Source: Opisthorchis felineus (Eukaryota; Platyhelminthes; Trematoda; Opisthorchiida; Opisthorchiidae). Taken from it: 64,000 bases of DNA. Of the stretch, positions 49,401-61,385 are shown piece after piece. The stretch is taken from the NCBI GenBank assembly GCA_004794785.1, contig SJOL01004614.1, positions 124,001 to 188,000 of the forward strand, read 5' to 3'. The number at the start of each line of letters is the position of its first letter. Position 1 is the first letter of the stretch. The notes below the pieces were generated by a model. The model searched no databases, was not told the DNA's origin, and saw nothing but the letters and a program-made list of their open reading frames with translations. The translations under genes were made by a program, and so were the position numbers.

Positions 49401-52400
49401 TATTGCTTGTCGAGTTTCGCATAAACTACTTTTTCAACAATACAGCTGTGGTAACTAAAATTGGAATCACATCCTAACAGCGGGGATTATTGTCATAAAC
49501 ACAGTGACATATTTGACGAGAATGGGGATTATCCAAGCTCCAGATGCATTGCAAAATAACATACAGATTAACGAAAAACATGAGCTTTTAGGATAAAGAT
49601 TATTTATTAGGTTTTCGGTCAAAAGAAATGCCATCTTGTTTGGTGGAACTCAAGCAGATTTGTCAAAAAAGCTGCTGATGATTAGGGGGATTCATAAGGG
49701 ATATTGACCAAATGGATGAAAAGTTAAGCCACATAATCGTTACGAGCAAACGGTTACTGTACCTCCCCAGGAAAATCTGCACACAGACAAACATGGGTGA
49801 GTGGCGTCCTACTAAATTTCCTAAAAACGCAGAGCAGGTAGCCAGATATTAATCTTCCCTGGGGAGCAGACAAAACCAGAAAGAGTGTATGGATCCCTAC
49901 TGAACACTTTCGGCAAACGGAAAATATGGAACTGCTCTAAATAAATGAGAGAAAACCTACTGTCTTCGAGGATGTCTTGAGCTTGCATCAATTAGAATCA
50001 TCCCAGTTTGTCGTCTGTCTCAGTAAACCATAAATTAACCTCGACTTCTTGTCTAGCTTGCTCTTCCTACGGACAATTCTTTAGAGACTCTTAAAAGCAC
50101 GCCTTGCTTAGTTAGACGTTTGCAATATTGGCTGTAATATACTGGACTTACCCAGGTTGGACGTGTTGTGTCACTGGTGGGCTAGTGCGACGTTTTTAGC
50201 GTAGGGCTGCGTGACCACCGGTGCCTACTAAGCTGCTGTGCAGTCGATGAAACGACTTTTAGTAATAATGAATCAGAAGCATTTCACAAAATTGTACTGC
50301 TGACATACAGTTGTCCAATGGTGCCTAAGAACGAAGGAGAATATCTAACGTACTGATAATTGTGGTCTCAGTTACTATTACGTACGGCATGACAATTACC
50401 TTGTTCCTGACTACCATACACGCCACAGCAAATCATGCCACCAGGTCGATTTCTCATAATTACTCCTGTGTTTAACAAAGAAGCAGCCCTAAACTAGAGG
50501 AGCCAAGCTACTACGTTAAGACTTTTTAGGAAGATCCCTTGCTTTCAATGTTCAGTGAAAGATTAACTAGAGCCCAAAAACTCAAAAACTGCCGGCTGAA
50601 CTTCATGACTCCCTCATTCGAATAGACTGCTGGCATGACAAAGTACAGAATTCGTTTAACCCCTGAGCATAGTTTTTACACGTTTCACGTAGAACAGTTG
50701 CGGCAGAGAACAGTTTTAAAGAACAGTGCCCTTGATCATGAAAGTGACATGAGCGTCAAATTTGGCCCCGAACTAACGTCACTGTACAATAGGTCGAAAA
50801 CCAGATTTGAGCACAGCAGCTGTATGTTTTGGGGGCTTACCCCTGCTTAACAGAGAAAGAGATTAGCATGGACGTCTCAAAAATGCATACTTTGCGTGTA
50901 TGGAATTACAAGGTGGCTGAAACAATGCATGAAGGACGTAAGGCATTATCTCCAGGTAGAGGGAAGGACAGTTTATAGGGAACAAAAAGACCTTCCTGTA
51001 GTTCTTTCGAAACGGGTCTAATACAGGACGATTCGTCCTGCGGCACACAAAACGAAGAGCAAGGAGAGTTGCCATCGTATCCATCAGATGAATGTGGAAA
51101 GTGCAACAGCTGCACCATTCCTGAGTCTTGAGGAGATGAATAAAATTAAGGGATCATACCACCACAGACTCGAAATCACTTACCCGAGCTGCGACTTATC
51201 ACACATGTTAGGATGCCTAGTTTAAGGCTCGGATCTCATAGTGGCTAGTCTAGTCACCTTCTTGGTTTTCCCCAGAGTGTGGGGACTTGGCAGCCCAGAA
51301 AAACGAAGTGCAGTATCAAGCTCATTCTGTATTTCATCAGGAGGTAATGGTCCTGACTGAACTAGTCGGCCAAAATGGAAACAAACCAGACTAACTCTCT
51401 CTCTCCTTGAAATTCGGACGCAATTTGGCCCCACCGATCAGGAGTACTGCGTATTTGTCCGGATGAAACCACTGATCAATTGTCGAATAAAATCCTAGCA
51501 TTAGACAAGGTGTCTGATTTATTGAAACGGATCAATCAACTATATTGATTTACCTAATCACAGCGAAACAACTGGCAGTAGTTTTCTCATGCCGGTTGTT
51601 TTTATCCTTGTGTTTGAATCCACCCACAGTCTCACACGGTGATGTTCCCTTATTGGGCTACTTGTTTGTACTCTGGAGTGAAACCATGTGGGTTGTTATT
51701 CTAATCTTCAGTCCAGGTTGGCAAAATACTGTTAACCTACATACCACATTCGAGTTATTTCTCCATCACACATTCCCCAATTTGTTGTTCTGCAACGCTT
51801 CCACTTTCGTCCATTTGTCACACGGATTTAATCCAATTACGGAAAGAGAAAACAACATCGACCCCTCAGACTTTCTGCATATACATAATGGTCATGCTTT
51901 GATTCACAACGCTCCTTATTTTCACCGGAAAAGATGGGCAAGGCCACGGTGTATAGCCAACATGGCCTGCAACTCCTACACAAATGGCATGCATTTGATG
52001 ATCACAAGATAGCTAGGCAAGTCGGTCGAATGTGTCAAACGAAGGAGCATTCACTGAAATAAGGTTGTTGCTTGAAATGTGGTAATATGCTTTCACCACT
52101 GCTTAGTAAACAAGTGCTTGTTTCTACGGTGACCTTTCCATCCTTTTTAACCCCCAAATCATTGTTGTGTTCTGGTGTTTTTTCCCGAAGTTGTATTAAG
52201 GCTTAATATAAACTCATGACTTCAGAGGAGCAGGATGGTATATATATATATGGCTGCCGAAACGTCTGCGTCCGTCAACGGAGTTTGGACCACTGGACGC
52301 TTGCGCATGACTGTGGTAACACAAACGGTTTGCAAGGAGCCGAGTACAAAATTGCGTGTAAATCCGTGAATCCGCCGTACTCCGGAAGGAAAACGTCGGC

Positions 52401-54539
52401 AGGGCATTCAAAGTAAGCCGGTTAAGAGTAATCACTCGGCCTAAGTCTTACAATATGCACTAGTGCCGTACTAAACCACGGCGCATCGGAGTCACCTGTC
52501 AGTCCCTCCACTCTTCGGTATACTACTTTACTGCATCCGAGCAGTATCACAGTCAAATCCATCGAAGACGGCCTAAGATGACCATCATTGATTGTAATGA
52601 GTAAACAGGTGGCGCGTTGCAGTAAGAAAATCGTTTTGCCACTGAGAATTAATACGATTTCCCCCGAATGACATGGGAGAGCTGGTGTACTTTAAGACCA
52701 ATTGGGTTCATTCAGATGCGTCCACTGGCTAAGGAGCTTCACTAGGTTTTTTGTGTTAGTAAGCATCTTATAAACTGCATTGAATGGATAGACTAGGTTC
52801 AACTTTGGAGGAATGCCGGACATCGAAGCGAGCATGCCTTTGTTCACAGCATTTCATGGTCCGCCTTCAACCTTTTTTCTTACAAAGCCACCTAAATCTT
52901 GTTTCCTCACTGATTTGATCTGACTCGGCCCCATGCAACATGAAAATCGTTTAGGAATGCAATCCTGGCCACGTGTTTCACGTGATCTAACCGAAGCGGT
53001 CGGCTGTGGCTTTCAATTTCATAAAACTTGGTGGCCGGAAAAACGAGTATTTTGAAGTCGGCCTGAACACTAAATGGATTCGCTCTTTCGCAGATTTTAT
53101 AAATGACTCAGGAATGATACCTCTACACCAACCACACCTTGCTACCTTATTATGAGTATAGACATTACGATATCAGGATTCGCTACGACTTTTCAGGGCT
53201 CATCTCCGAAGTCCTTCAACTTTTACAACAGCCTTCAAGTTCACGAACTGACCGTCTGTCGACCAATTTGTTATCTCTGCTAAGACTGCTGTCTACATAG
53301 CAGACGTCTGAGTAGTATGCTATTCTACCACAACTCAGCCCTGCATGACACACTGGTTTTCAGTCATATCAACCAAACGTTTTTGAAATATTTATGTCCA
53401 AGCTACCAGATGCTCCACGCTAGAATATCATCGTCAGACACGCCGCTTCCACTGCAGAATGTAAAGGAAAACAGAATGTTTAGTGGAAGGCTGCACGCAG
53501 ACTTTCCAGTCGTGATGAGCTCATTCAGATAGGGAACGTTTGAAACGAGTGAGCAACCATCCAGCCGGCACTGACTAACCAAAACATATCCTGAATTTTG
53601 AAACGCATCCAAGCTTATTGTGGTCAGGTGTAAGTTTTGTTTTACCCTGCCTCCAAAATTGAAATTCGTGTGAGCTACTCCTCAAGCTTGAACACTTTCC
53701 TTCATCCCAGACTTGAAAAATTAAACATGGTTAGCGAATTGTTTCAGGTAACCAAACTTTTGAAGGACGATCGATACTACATCTCTGTTCATTGTGCCAA
53801 CGGCTTCTGCGAAGATGCTGAATGGAACATATAGTTTCTGGTTGCGTTCGCGACACTATTAAGTTTGCGCAAAATACACATTTGGTTGATTAACATTACA
53901 TGCTTCGGTCTGAAATTATAAACGCTGAAGTATAAATGCATGAAACGTACCCGTGAACCGCGAAAATCCATCGTGATTTCAATCAAGTCAATCAAAGCAA
54001 GAAATGAGCCGTGCACGAAACCCCAGGGTATTCTTGTAAAGCTGGCCTCAAATTCCTACTTTCAGGGCACTTTCACATCATAACCTTCAAATATGTCAAA
54101 TGCAGGTACCTAACCTTATTCAAGACACAAAGTAATGTCATAGATGCCATCAGATCATTTCGCTTTAATCGCCAGCTCAGCAGTATGCAAAGTGGGGCTT
54201 TGTGATCAGCCTCATTATATATGTACGGATTTTCTTAATTCAGAAAACGAACTTGAATTACCTGAGAATTTTGAAGGCGCACTTAGGCAAAAATAGGAGT
54301 GGATTCTAATAAGAAATTTTCAAATGAGGAGATACGGATGCGTCTTTCATGGGGACCAAACTTATCAAATCATCCAACTACAAAACTTCTCTTAGACTCT
54401 TCAGATAAAAAGCAAAACTAAAAACAAAGTAAAAAGCACGCAAAACACAACAAACCTTGCAGACCATCTCTTCACTTCCCACCAAAGTCTCTGGTCGTCC
54501 GTGAGCTCTGATAAAACTAGAGTGACAGAGTTAATCTCG
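43487..54539. other. long non-coding stretch, nothing recognised
   Basis: About 11 kb without a supported gene, RNA or repeat. Short TA runs lie near 43844-43862 and 52239-52252. The longest frame, 155 codons at 51545-52012 (+), has a hydrophobic start but no domain, and its length is within chance for a window this size. Small exons of a spliced gene cannot be excluded by eye. Confidence 0.4.
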
Positions 54540-54745
54540 CTGCTGTTCGGCCTCGCGTGTTTAACCACTGACTGTAAGGTCACAGTTTCCAAACTCTCTG
54601 AAGTTCTTGAGACGCGAGCTGCTGATGGTTCCCAATAATCGGGAAGCAGTTGTACAGTGCTCCTCGGCTTTCCAGAATAGACTGGTCTTATTGGTAGGTT
54701 GAAATCACATTTGGAAATTCTCCTCATCTGTATCGTAAGTGTTAT
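54540..54745 (+). repeat. family-2 SINE-like repeat with hammerhead remnant (copy B)
   Basis: The tRNA-like head reads GGCCTCGCGTGTTTAACC, GACTGTAAGGTCACAG and a decayed B box. The hammerhead remnant at 54616-54660 has core CTGATGG (A9 lost), helix II TTCCC/GGGAA fully paired over five bases, GCAGTTGT in place of GAA plus helix III, A17 at 54654 and CAGTGC (54655-54660), which mostly pairs with GAGCTG before the core. The family tail follows (CTCGGCTTTCCAG, AGACTGGTC, TTGGTAGG). The 108-codon minus frame over it is a by-product. Confidence 0.65.
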
Positions 54746-57700
54746 TTTTGTAATACCATCCTATTAATATCGATTGCTTTGATCCGGTTATTTCAAGCTC
54801 AACTCCAGGCTTCTGTTTTTATTACAGTCTATCGTTTAATTACTGCCGAACGTGTTGATCGCTGGAATTTCCTAGCCATGCTTGCAAAGTGTTCCAAAAG
54901 CTATAGATCGTTGCTCCCCCAAAACGCTATTTTTTGAGGTAACGCCTAATTTTGCTAATATCAAAAAAATAATCTATGTCGCAATCGTTAGCATGGATCA
55001 TTTCAGTGGGAGAACATATTTGAAATCTGTTTACCGGACACTTATGTAGGCAGCACCATATCCATATTTAACATACACCTGAGTTGCCGCGACACGTGAG
55101 GTTTTTCACGGTCAGAATCAACTTGTTCTTCCAGATATGCCTTCAAAAGAAGTTGGACGCTGACGTTCAATGATCGAATCCTAAAAGATCCTAATAAATG
55201 ACTGCATTTCTCTCAGGCGTGAAAAACGCGTGCATGAAAATCTTCCGCTGGTGCTTACTTGGCATTCGTCAGTTGAACTCCAAACTAGCACTTTTCCCTG
55301 TAAGGAGAAGAAACCATGAGTCCACAGGCACTGAGAGACCTGAAGGAACCCTCGTTTGAGAGCTCACTTGAACTTGGCTCATTCTTGGACTTATGCGGTA
55401 TGGTTCATTGGAGTGACCGAAGTTCACAAGCTCACCACCTCATTGTGTGTGATGGCTGCTTGTTACTATCGTTCTACTGTTGCAGCACAGAAAACACCTA
55501 CCGATTTCGATTCTCATGCGAACTTGTGCCTCAAGTGTGTACGTATCAATGATTGACATTCTATGTGCAATTTTAAAAGACTGGTATAATTTCAAAGTAG
55601 GGTGAAGTGACTCTCCATCTGATGGATGCCCCTAGCAATGAAGTCGGAATGAAATAAAATTTCGCTACCTATTTATAATCCTATAATAAACCCAGGATTC
55701 TCAAGAAGAACTTTCCAAAACTTATCGAGATCTCAGGTAAACTGTTACGAATTAGGTATTCATAGACTGACACAAGTGGACACAACCTCCCAAAATGAGT
55801 TACGTCAGTCCAGTACTTAAATCCTGAATGATTAAACAAGCCCTCCGCATAACGGACTGTAATTTTTCTTACGTTTAGGGACCTTTAGAGTGAGTTGGGG
55901 TCATCATGAACTTTAGTTTTTCCTTAGAAAAGTCAAAGCAGTTAGATTATCCATTAAGTCGTCCTGAACTTCATTTACGGATACAGTACTAACAGGTGAT
56001 CATGTGGGGGAAAAAGTGACATAAAGAAATTTCTAGATACAGTTGAAATCGTTGCCATAGCCAAGTGAGGATGATCGACAATAAAAGTGGGCAACCATTG
56101 GTGGCTAAATCAGCGAGCTCTCCATTAAACCATGAACGGGAACGATCCGTTTCCAGAAACTGAAGATATTCACAGAAACGTCTATCATTCCACTCCCCGA
56201 GGCAACGGCTAATCATGGGAACACGTGCAAAGAACTGAAGATTATAGATAGTGTCGCGATTCCGAGTCCAGACGGTATAAAAACGATTGCGTGCGAGATC
56301 TAGAGTCTGCGTGCGAATAAACTCTAGCCGACTGCTTGGCTCCATCCTACAATGAAACAACCTTTGTGGTGTGCAAGGAAGCCTAAAATATCCGAAGTGC
56401 CGTAACTGATAGACCACTGCTCTCCGGCTTAAGCAGAATAAAAGCCCTTTGAACTCCTACAACCGGAAATCCTCAACCTCGTAGTCTAACGCTACGGTAG
56501 GCTGCACAGAACTTCGCCTATCCACCATACTGCTCACTGTAGCATCCAGCGTCAAAATGCTTCAAAACGGAAACGTGAGGGGCGCGGGAGCAGTTAAAAA
56601 TGATTAAGTAGTCTCAACGGGAAAAGTGGTCTCACATTTTCATTTCTGAATATACCTCGCCGACGAGTCTTTTCCGTATTCTAATGTAAGGAATCAAACA
56701 TCTATTCTCTGGTCCTCCTTTGCGAGTTGGACATTTGTTCGGCATAACGCAAACATGTATTTCAGGTTCTAAACGAATTACCAATCATGGATGTTACTCA
56801 TTACAGATGTCAGTACAGAACGTCCATAACTCATAAGAGATTGTTCTTTGTTTGTTGTCTGAGACGGGCAATTTGGTTGCAAGCAGTCCGTTACCAACTG
56901 AAATGACAATCAACTGTTGATGTGCAGTGTAGCATAAGAGTGCCTCACCTCCATAAAATGGCGCAGTAGTGATTTTATTTTGGCTAAAGATGAGATATTT
57001 GCAACTACACTGGCTACATTTGGTTTCACGCGCACACACGTCAAATCCAAACCCACGATCTTGTCCGCTCGTGTCCCAAATGAATTGATTGTTTAGCTTG
57101 GCATTCAAGGGCATGACTGCCTCAGTCCGGATACTTAAAACTAAAAAAGGTTGGAGCTCACAGCGACGAAGCAAGAACACAAAGAATACGAATTTCCTTG
57201 TCAACATCTTTTAATGCCGACCCACTTAACAGGTGGCGGGATCTCTCAAGGGCTGTTGAGAAGGATGGCGTGAGTCATTTGAAGAGAACTCTTTTAGATC
57301 TGCACTTTGTCGCAATTCAAACTGTGCAAATTAAGTACAGTAAAATGTGGTAGTAAAACGGAATGTAATTCGTAGGGTGGAGGGTTTTCACGTCTACTAA
57401 TTGCTGCCGAAAATCTATTAGCGATTGCATCACCTAACAGATTTATGCTCAGTGATATTCAGCAGTTCATAATGAGTGGTCATATACTGGGACATTCAAG
57501 AAGGGTTTCTCTCAGCTCCAGAATAGTAATCTAGGTTCACTAAGAGACTCATTGTAGTATGAAACTTTTCACCGTACCGTGCGTAACACGAACAAGCTTC
57601 CCCATGTCGCTTAAAATCTCATAGATTGGCTCATATTAAAAAAACAGTCTGTGAATTCGTTTTGCATCGACTGGCACAACTCTCCCTTATCACTAGTTTT

Positions 57701-60700
57701 ACTTCCTGACTTCCATAATGTCACTTCTTTTGTTTGGATGTTTGATGAAGTATTGTGACGTCCACAAAAAGAAATGGACCGAACCAGCCACAAATTATCA
57801 CACCACATCGGTTCAGCTTTCCGCTTTTCTTTGGAGGCCAGAATACCTCAAACAGGTGAACGGCGTTTAGTGTTCGTCATAAATGTATGGGCACTAAATT
57901 TCTGGTCAGTGGGTCACCGTCAGTTTTCCTTTTTGATGTCGTTTGGCATCCATGGCCGTTTCTGTCTATGGTGACAATGTGGAGGGAAGTAGCTTAAGTC
58001 TGAAATTGTCAGTGGGTATTTGTCAGCCATAGGCTAGTGTCAAAAGAGTGAATCCCTCCATGAATCTTTCCTTGAGAATAAATCGAATAGTTTATCAACG
58101 CTCTGAAGTTCACGTACATGCTTCTGGAAGGGTTCGCTCTCATTTTACTTTAGACTCTTTTAGTTGAGCAACTTCGGGGAAATGTTTGAAGGTGGTCATT
58201 TCAAGAATGCGCAATTTTTAGAGGGAGAATTTTATGGTAGAGATAAACGCAGGAAGTTTGCACTCACTGGACACTCAAAAATACCACTCAGGCCAAAAGG
58301 CAGCAGAGTGAATTTTTCTCTTACTTTCTAGACGTTGTATGACGGGATGTACCACAATAATTCCTGAAAACTGACCTAATTTTGCGACGGATCAGTGAGT
58401 CCAAGAACGCACTTAAATCCCTTCAGTTACCTACTGTGCATTTTGGACTGCCGCCAACTTTTTGACCCATACGTTTTATTTCTATTGCTGTTCCTGACGA
58501 GCATACCTCTCAAAATTATCGGCCCACTAGTCGGCAGTGACTCCGCTTTTGTTTATATACACAAGAAGTTGTCGCTATTGGGCGGACCAATCCTTGGAGC
58601 CGCGCCTGTTAATTTTGTAAATCTGTTGTTTTCTAGAGAAGAATCAGCAATTGGACTACCATTTTGTATTGGTACCGATTAAATGGCCGCTGCAAATGTC
58701 CTATTCAATTTGTGAATACCCTGATGGCACCTCGGGATTGGGAAATTTCCATTTTCTAAATTTGGTGGTTTGGTAATTTATTTTTTGATTTTATCACTGG
58801 TAAGCATAATCCCATGACAATTGGAGAAGAATTTACCCAGGGCTGGTATTTTTCGGGGGTAGACATATGCTGTTTCTATCTAGGGTGCAAGCCGATTGCT
58901 GCAGTTCATGATTTAGGGAGAAAATCCGGACGAGACAAGGACATGTCCCCTGGGGTTTGGTTGCAAGCGTTTCTTGAAAAAAAAGCATACGTTAAACCAA
59001 ACTCCTTTAAATCATAAGTGTCAACCAGGAAATGCACGTCCGCTCTCGGGACTTCAATACTAAGAATTTACACAAAGAATTCTAAAGAATACCGAAAACC
59101 AAAAACCAAATCGCATGGTTGTTGGTTAGAATTCAGGATTCAACTCCGCAAGGGAAGCTACAGTTTTCACGACTGTCAAGATTTAGAGTCCGGACTTTTC
59201 CGGCGGAGACAACTTTACAGTGACTACCTGAGCACAGCCAAATTACGCAACGTTTTTGTAAAACCTTTGGTTCATGAATTTGTTACACGTGATGGCATAC
59301 GTGGACTCGTGGGTCTTGCTACCAGTGTGACAATTCGTGTTTCAACTTTTCGCAATTTCAGCTGACCACAATTGTGCAGATCTTGAATATGAAGGTGCAT
59401 CCAACTTGTATTACAAGCCAAAAAATAGAATCAAGCCGGTTTGTGACGAAAATGTGCTTGGTTTTCCTCATAATAATATTTCTGTCGAAATTCAAAACTT
59501 GAGAAAACTGCGTGATTCACATTACTGTGCCGCTGATTTGCATGTTACATTTTACAGGAACTTTCCCCAAGAGTAAGCCCATCGACTTCATGTTAGCCCA
59601 AATGGCACTCCACATTAATGCGTAACGTTTCAGTGAGCAATTGTTTTGGAATTCATGTTGGAAAAATACCAATCCCCTCAGATTCATCCATGAAGTGAAG
59701 TAATTTATTACCTCACGCAGCAGTTTGGTTGAAGTCTTCTACGGATTCATGGACAATATCAGTAAACCCCAGCAATAATGGACCCCCGAAAAAAGAACTC
59801 CCCATCCCCGAAAATCTTTCCTAATTCTCCATGGACTTACCAATGAGACTCGTGCGAATTATTGATAATCTTCTTCAGTTAAATGATTCTCATCTCTCTC
59901 TCGCATCGCCTGGGGGCTGTAAACCGCCCTACTCAACCCTTGAAAGGTCGAGTTCAGCTTGCCAAAATCTTCATCCATATTGTGTTTTGACAACCGATCA
60001 ATTTCATTTTGGATATGTGTTTTCAAGTTTTTATCCAAAAGCCTGTTTCAGAACACCAGGCATGCTGGAGGATACTGCGTGCATATATGTTTCCAAGGTG
60101 GTCCAAACACTTCAGTTTTATTCTTCACCATAATGTTTTTGGGTGGAGGTGCACCTCATTAAAGTAATTCTCAATGATATCTGAGGTGAATAAACATATT
60201 AGATCAATGTGGAGTAGCGCGTTTACGGATGTGGGTTTCTCATCGAATTGAATGGTCTCATATTTACAGTAGCACGACAAGTTAAGAAGACTGATTCCAA
60301 TACACCAGCTGAGACCTGAAGGATTAATAATAACAGACGGCTTTATAACTGGGAACCGTCTAACTTTTGACACAAATCTTCATTAAGTAGCTGAATATAC
60401 CCATGGAAGTCATGAGAACAATGAAGGTGGCGAACAAAGCTTGTTTTCTGTGATTGTTCCTCTCGGCTAATACATCACAAATTTATACTGTACCAGAAAT
60501 CACGTGAAAAAGGTTGAAATCGAGGGTAGGTCAATGGGTCACGGAATCAGGTAAGTGACGTCAATGTCAGACAGGCTTGTGGGACCGGATTTTTCGCAGG
60601 CTTGTTCAAGTTCAAAAGTTGCACAAGTTTCTTTTGGACGCAAAGTTGTGGATCCAGCAGTCGTGATCGGTTCAGAGTTACCCGGTATATGATAGTGAAG

Positions 60701-60989
60701 GCTAGCTCTTCGTTGATGACATGACTGGTTTCGGCCAAATTTGATGCAATCGCACTTGAGCCTGTTTTTTTCAAACTACCACTCCGATCATCTCCTGAAT
60801 AATTATCATGGCATTGCTAGGCTTGGTGTACTGCAAAAATAAGTGGGGCGTTTAGCTATGATAACACAAGATGCGCTGGTTTGGTTGGCTGAAAGTACAT
60901 TCATTTTCCAGATTTTTAAAACTTAGTTTACTGAAAAAGTCACTGAAACAATTATAAAAAAATTATTTTAATTACAAAATAATTGGTGC
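54746..60989. other. non-coding stretch, nothing recognised
   Basis: No supported gene. Minus frames of 142 codons (55989-56417) and 137 codons (56794-57207, with a signal-peptide-like start) and a plus frame of 115 codons (59018-59365) have no recognisable domain. They are recorded only as possible exons. Confidence 0.4.
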
Positions 60990-61180
60990 TATCAGGGATT
61001 CAATGGGGACATTAGTGGGTCTGTCAGCTGCATTTTTCAGATAAGGATTTGCCCAGTGAGCGAGGATAATATATGCCGAAAGGCCAAAAAGCACCGTACG
61101 GCTGTTTCATCCTTATTGGAATCATCACCGGTGGGCATCTCACGAAACTCTAAAGGCTTTTGAATCCGCAACCGCTGGGC
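60990..61180 (-). repeat. family-2 SINE-like repeat (copy F), head-to-head with copy C
   Basis: On the minus strand: TAGCCCAGCGGTT (A-box-like), GCGGATTCAAAAGCC (B-box-like, so close to the A box that a deletion is likely), GTTTCGTGAGATG, the hammerhead remnant at 61136-61091, then CTTTTTGGCCTTTCGGC. It diverges from copy C, whose head starts at about the same point on the other strand. Confidence 0.65.
61091..61136 (-). ncRNA. family-2 hammerhead ribozyme, nearly complete
   Basis: Minus strand: helix I CACCG pairs perfectly with CGGTG after the cut. The core reads GTGATGA (only C3 changed), helix II TTCC/GGAT has three pairs and loop AATAA, GAA is intact, helix III is ACAGCCGT, and position 17 is A. 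The predicted cut lies between 61097 and 61096. Comparing all family-2 copies gives an ancestral core CTGATGA, GAA and a self-complementary ACAGCTGT helix III. Each copy has lost a different core base. Confidence 0.65.
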
Positions 61181-61385
61181 TACTAGTCTGAACACTTAGC
61201 CATTTAACTTGGTGCAAAACCCTTTGTAATTACCTGAAAAGTGCACTACTCATGATTCCAAAAAAGGAAGAAACAAGTGTACAAAGTTTTTTTGGCTTTT
61301 CATTATACATTGACTTCACTTACAGGACGAAATCTTATTTGAAACCGCCCAAATCTCCTCACAATACCAATAATTTGTATACTGG
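61165..61385 (+). repeat. family-2 SINE-like repeat (copy C)
   Basis: The head is weak (TAGCCATTTAACTTGG, then GTGCAAAACCC as a decayed B box). The hammerhead remnant is at 61242-61286: core CTCATGA (G5 lost), helix II TTCC/GGAA fully paired with loop AAAAAA, GAA, helix III ACA/TGT with loop AG, and A17 at 61281. The tail matches copy A (TTGGCTTTTCATTATACATT, GACTTCACTTACAGGACG, then the CTCCTCACAATACC segment). Confidence 0.65.

Noticed and set aside
51545..52012. 155-codon open frame (+) with a hydrophobic start
   Set aside because: No domain recognised, and about one frame this long is expected by chance on both strands of 64 kb at this base composition.
55989..57207. Two minus-strand frames of 142 and 137 codons, the second with a signal-peptide-like start
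   Set aside because: No motif, no supporting splice pattern and chance-level length. Transcript data could revive them as exons.
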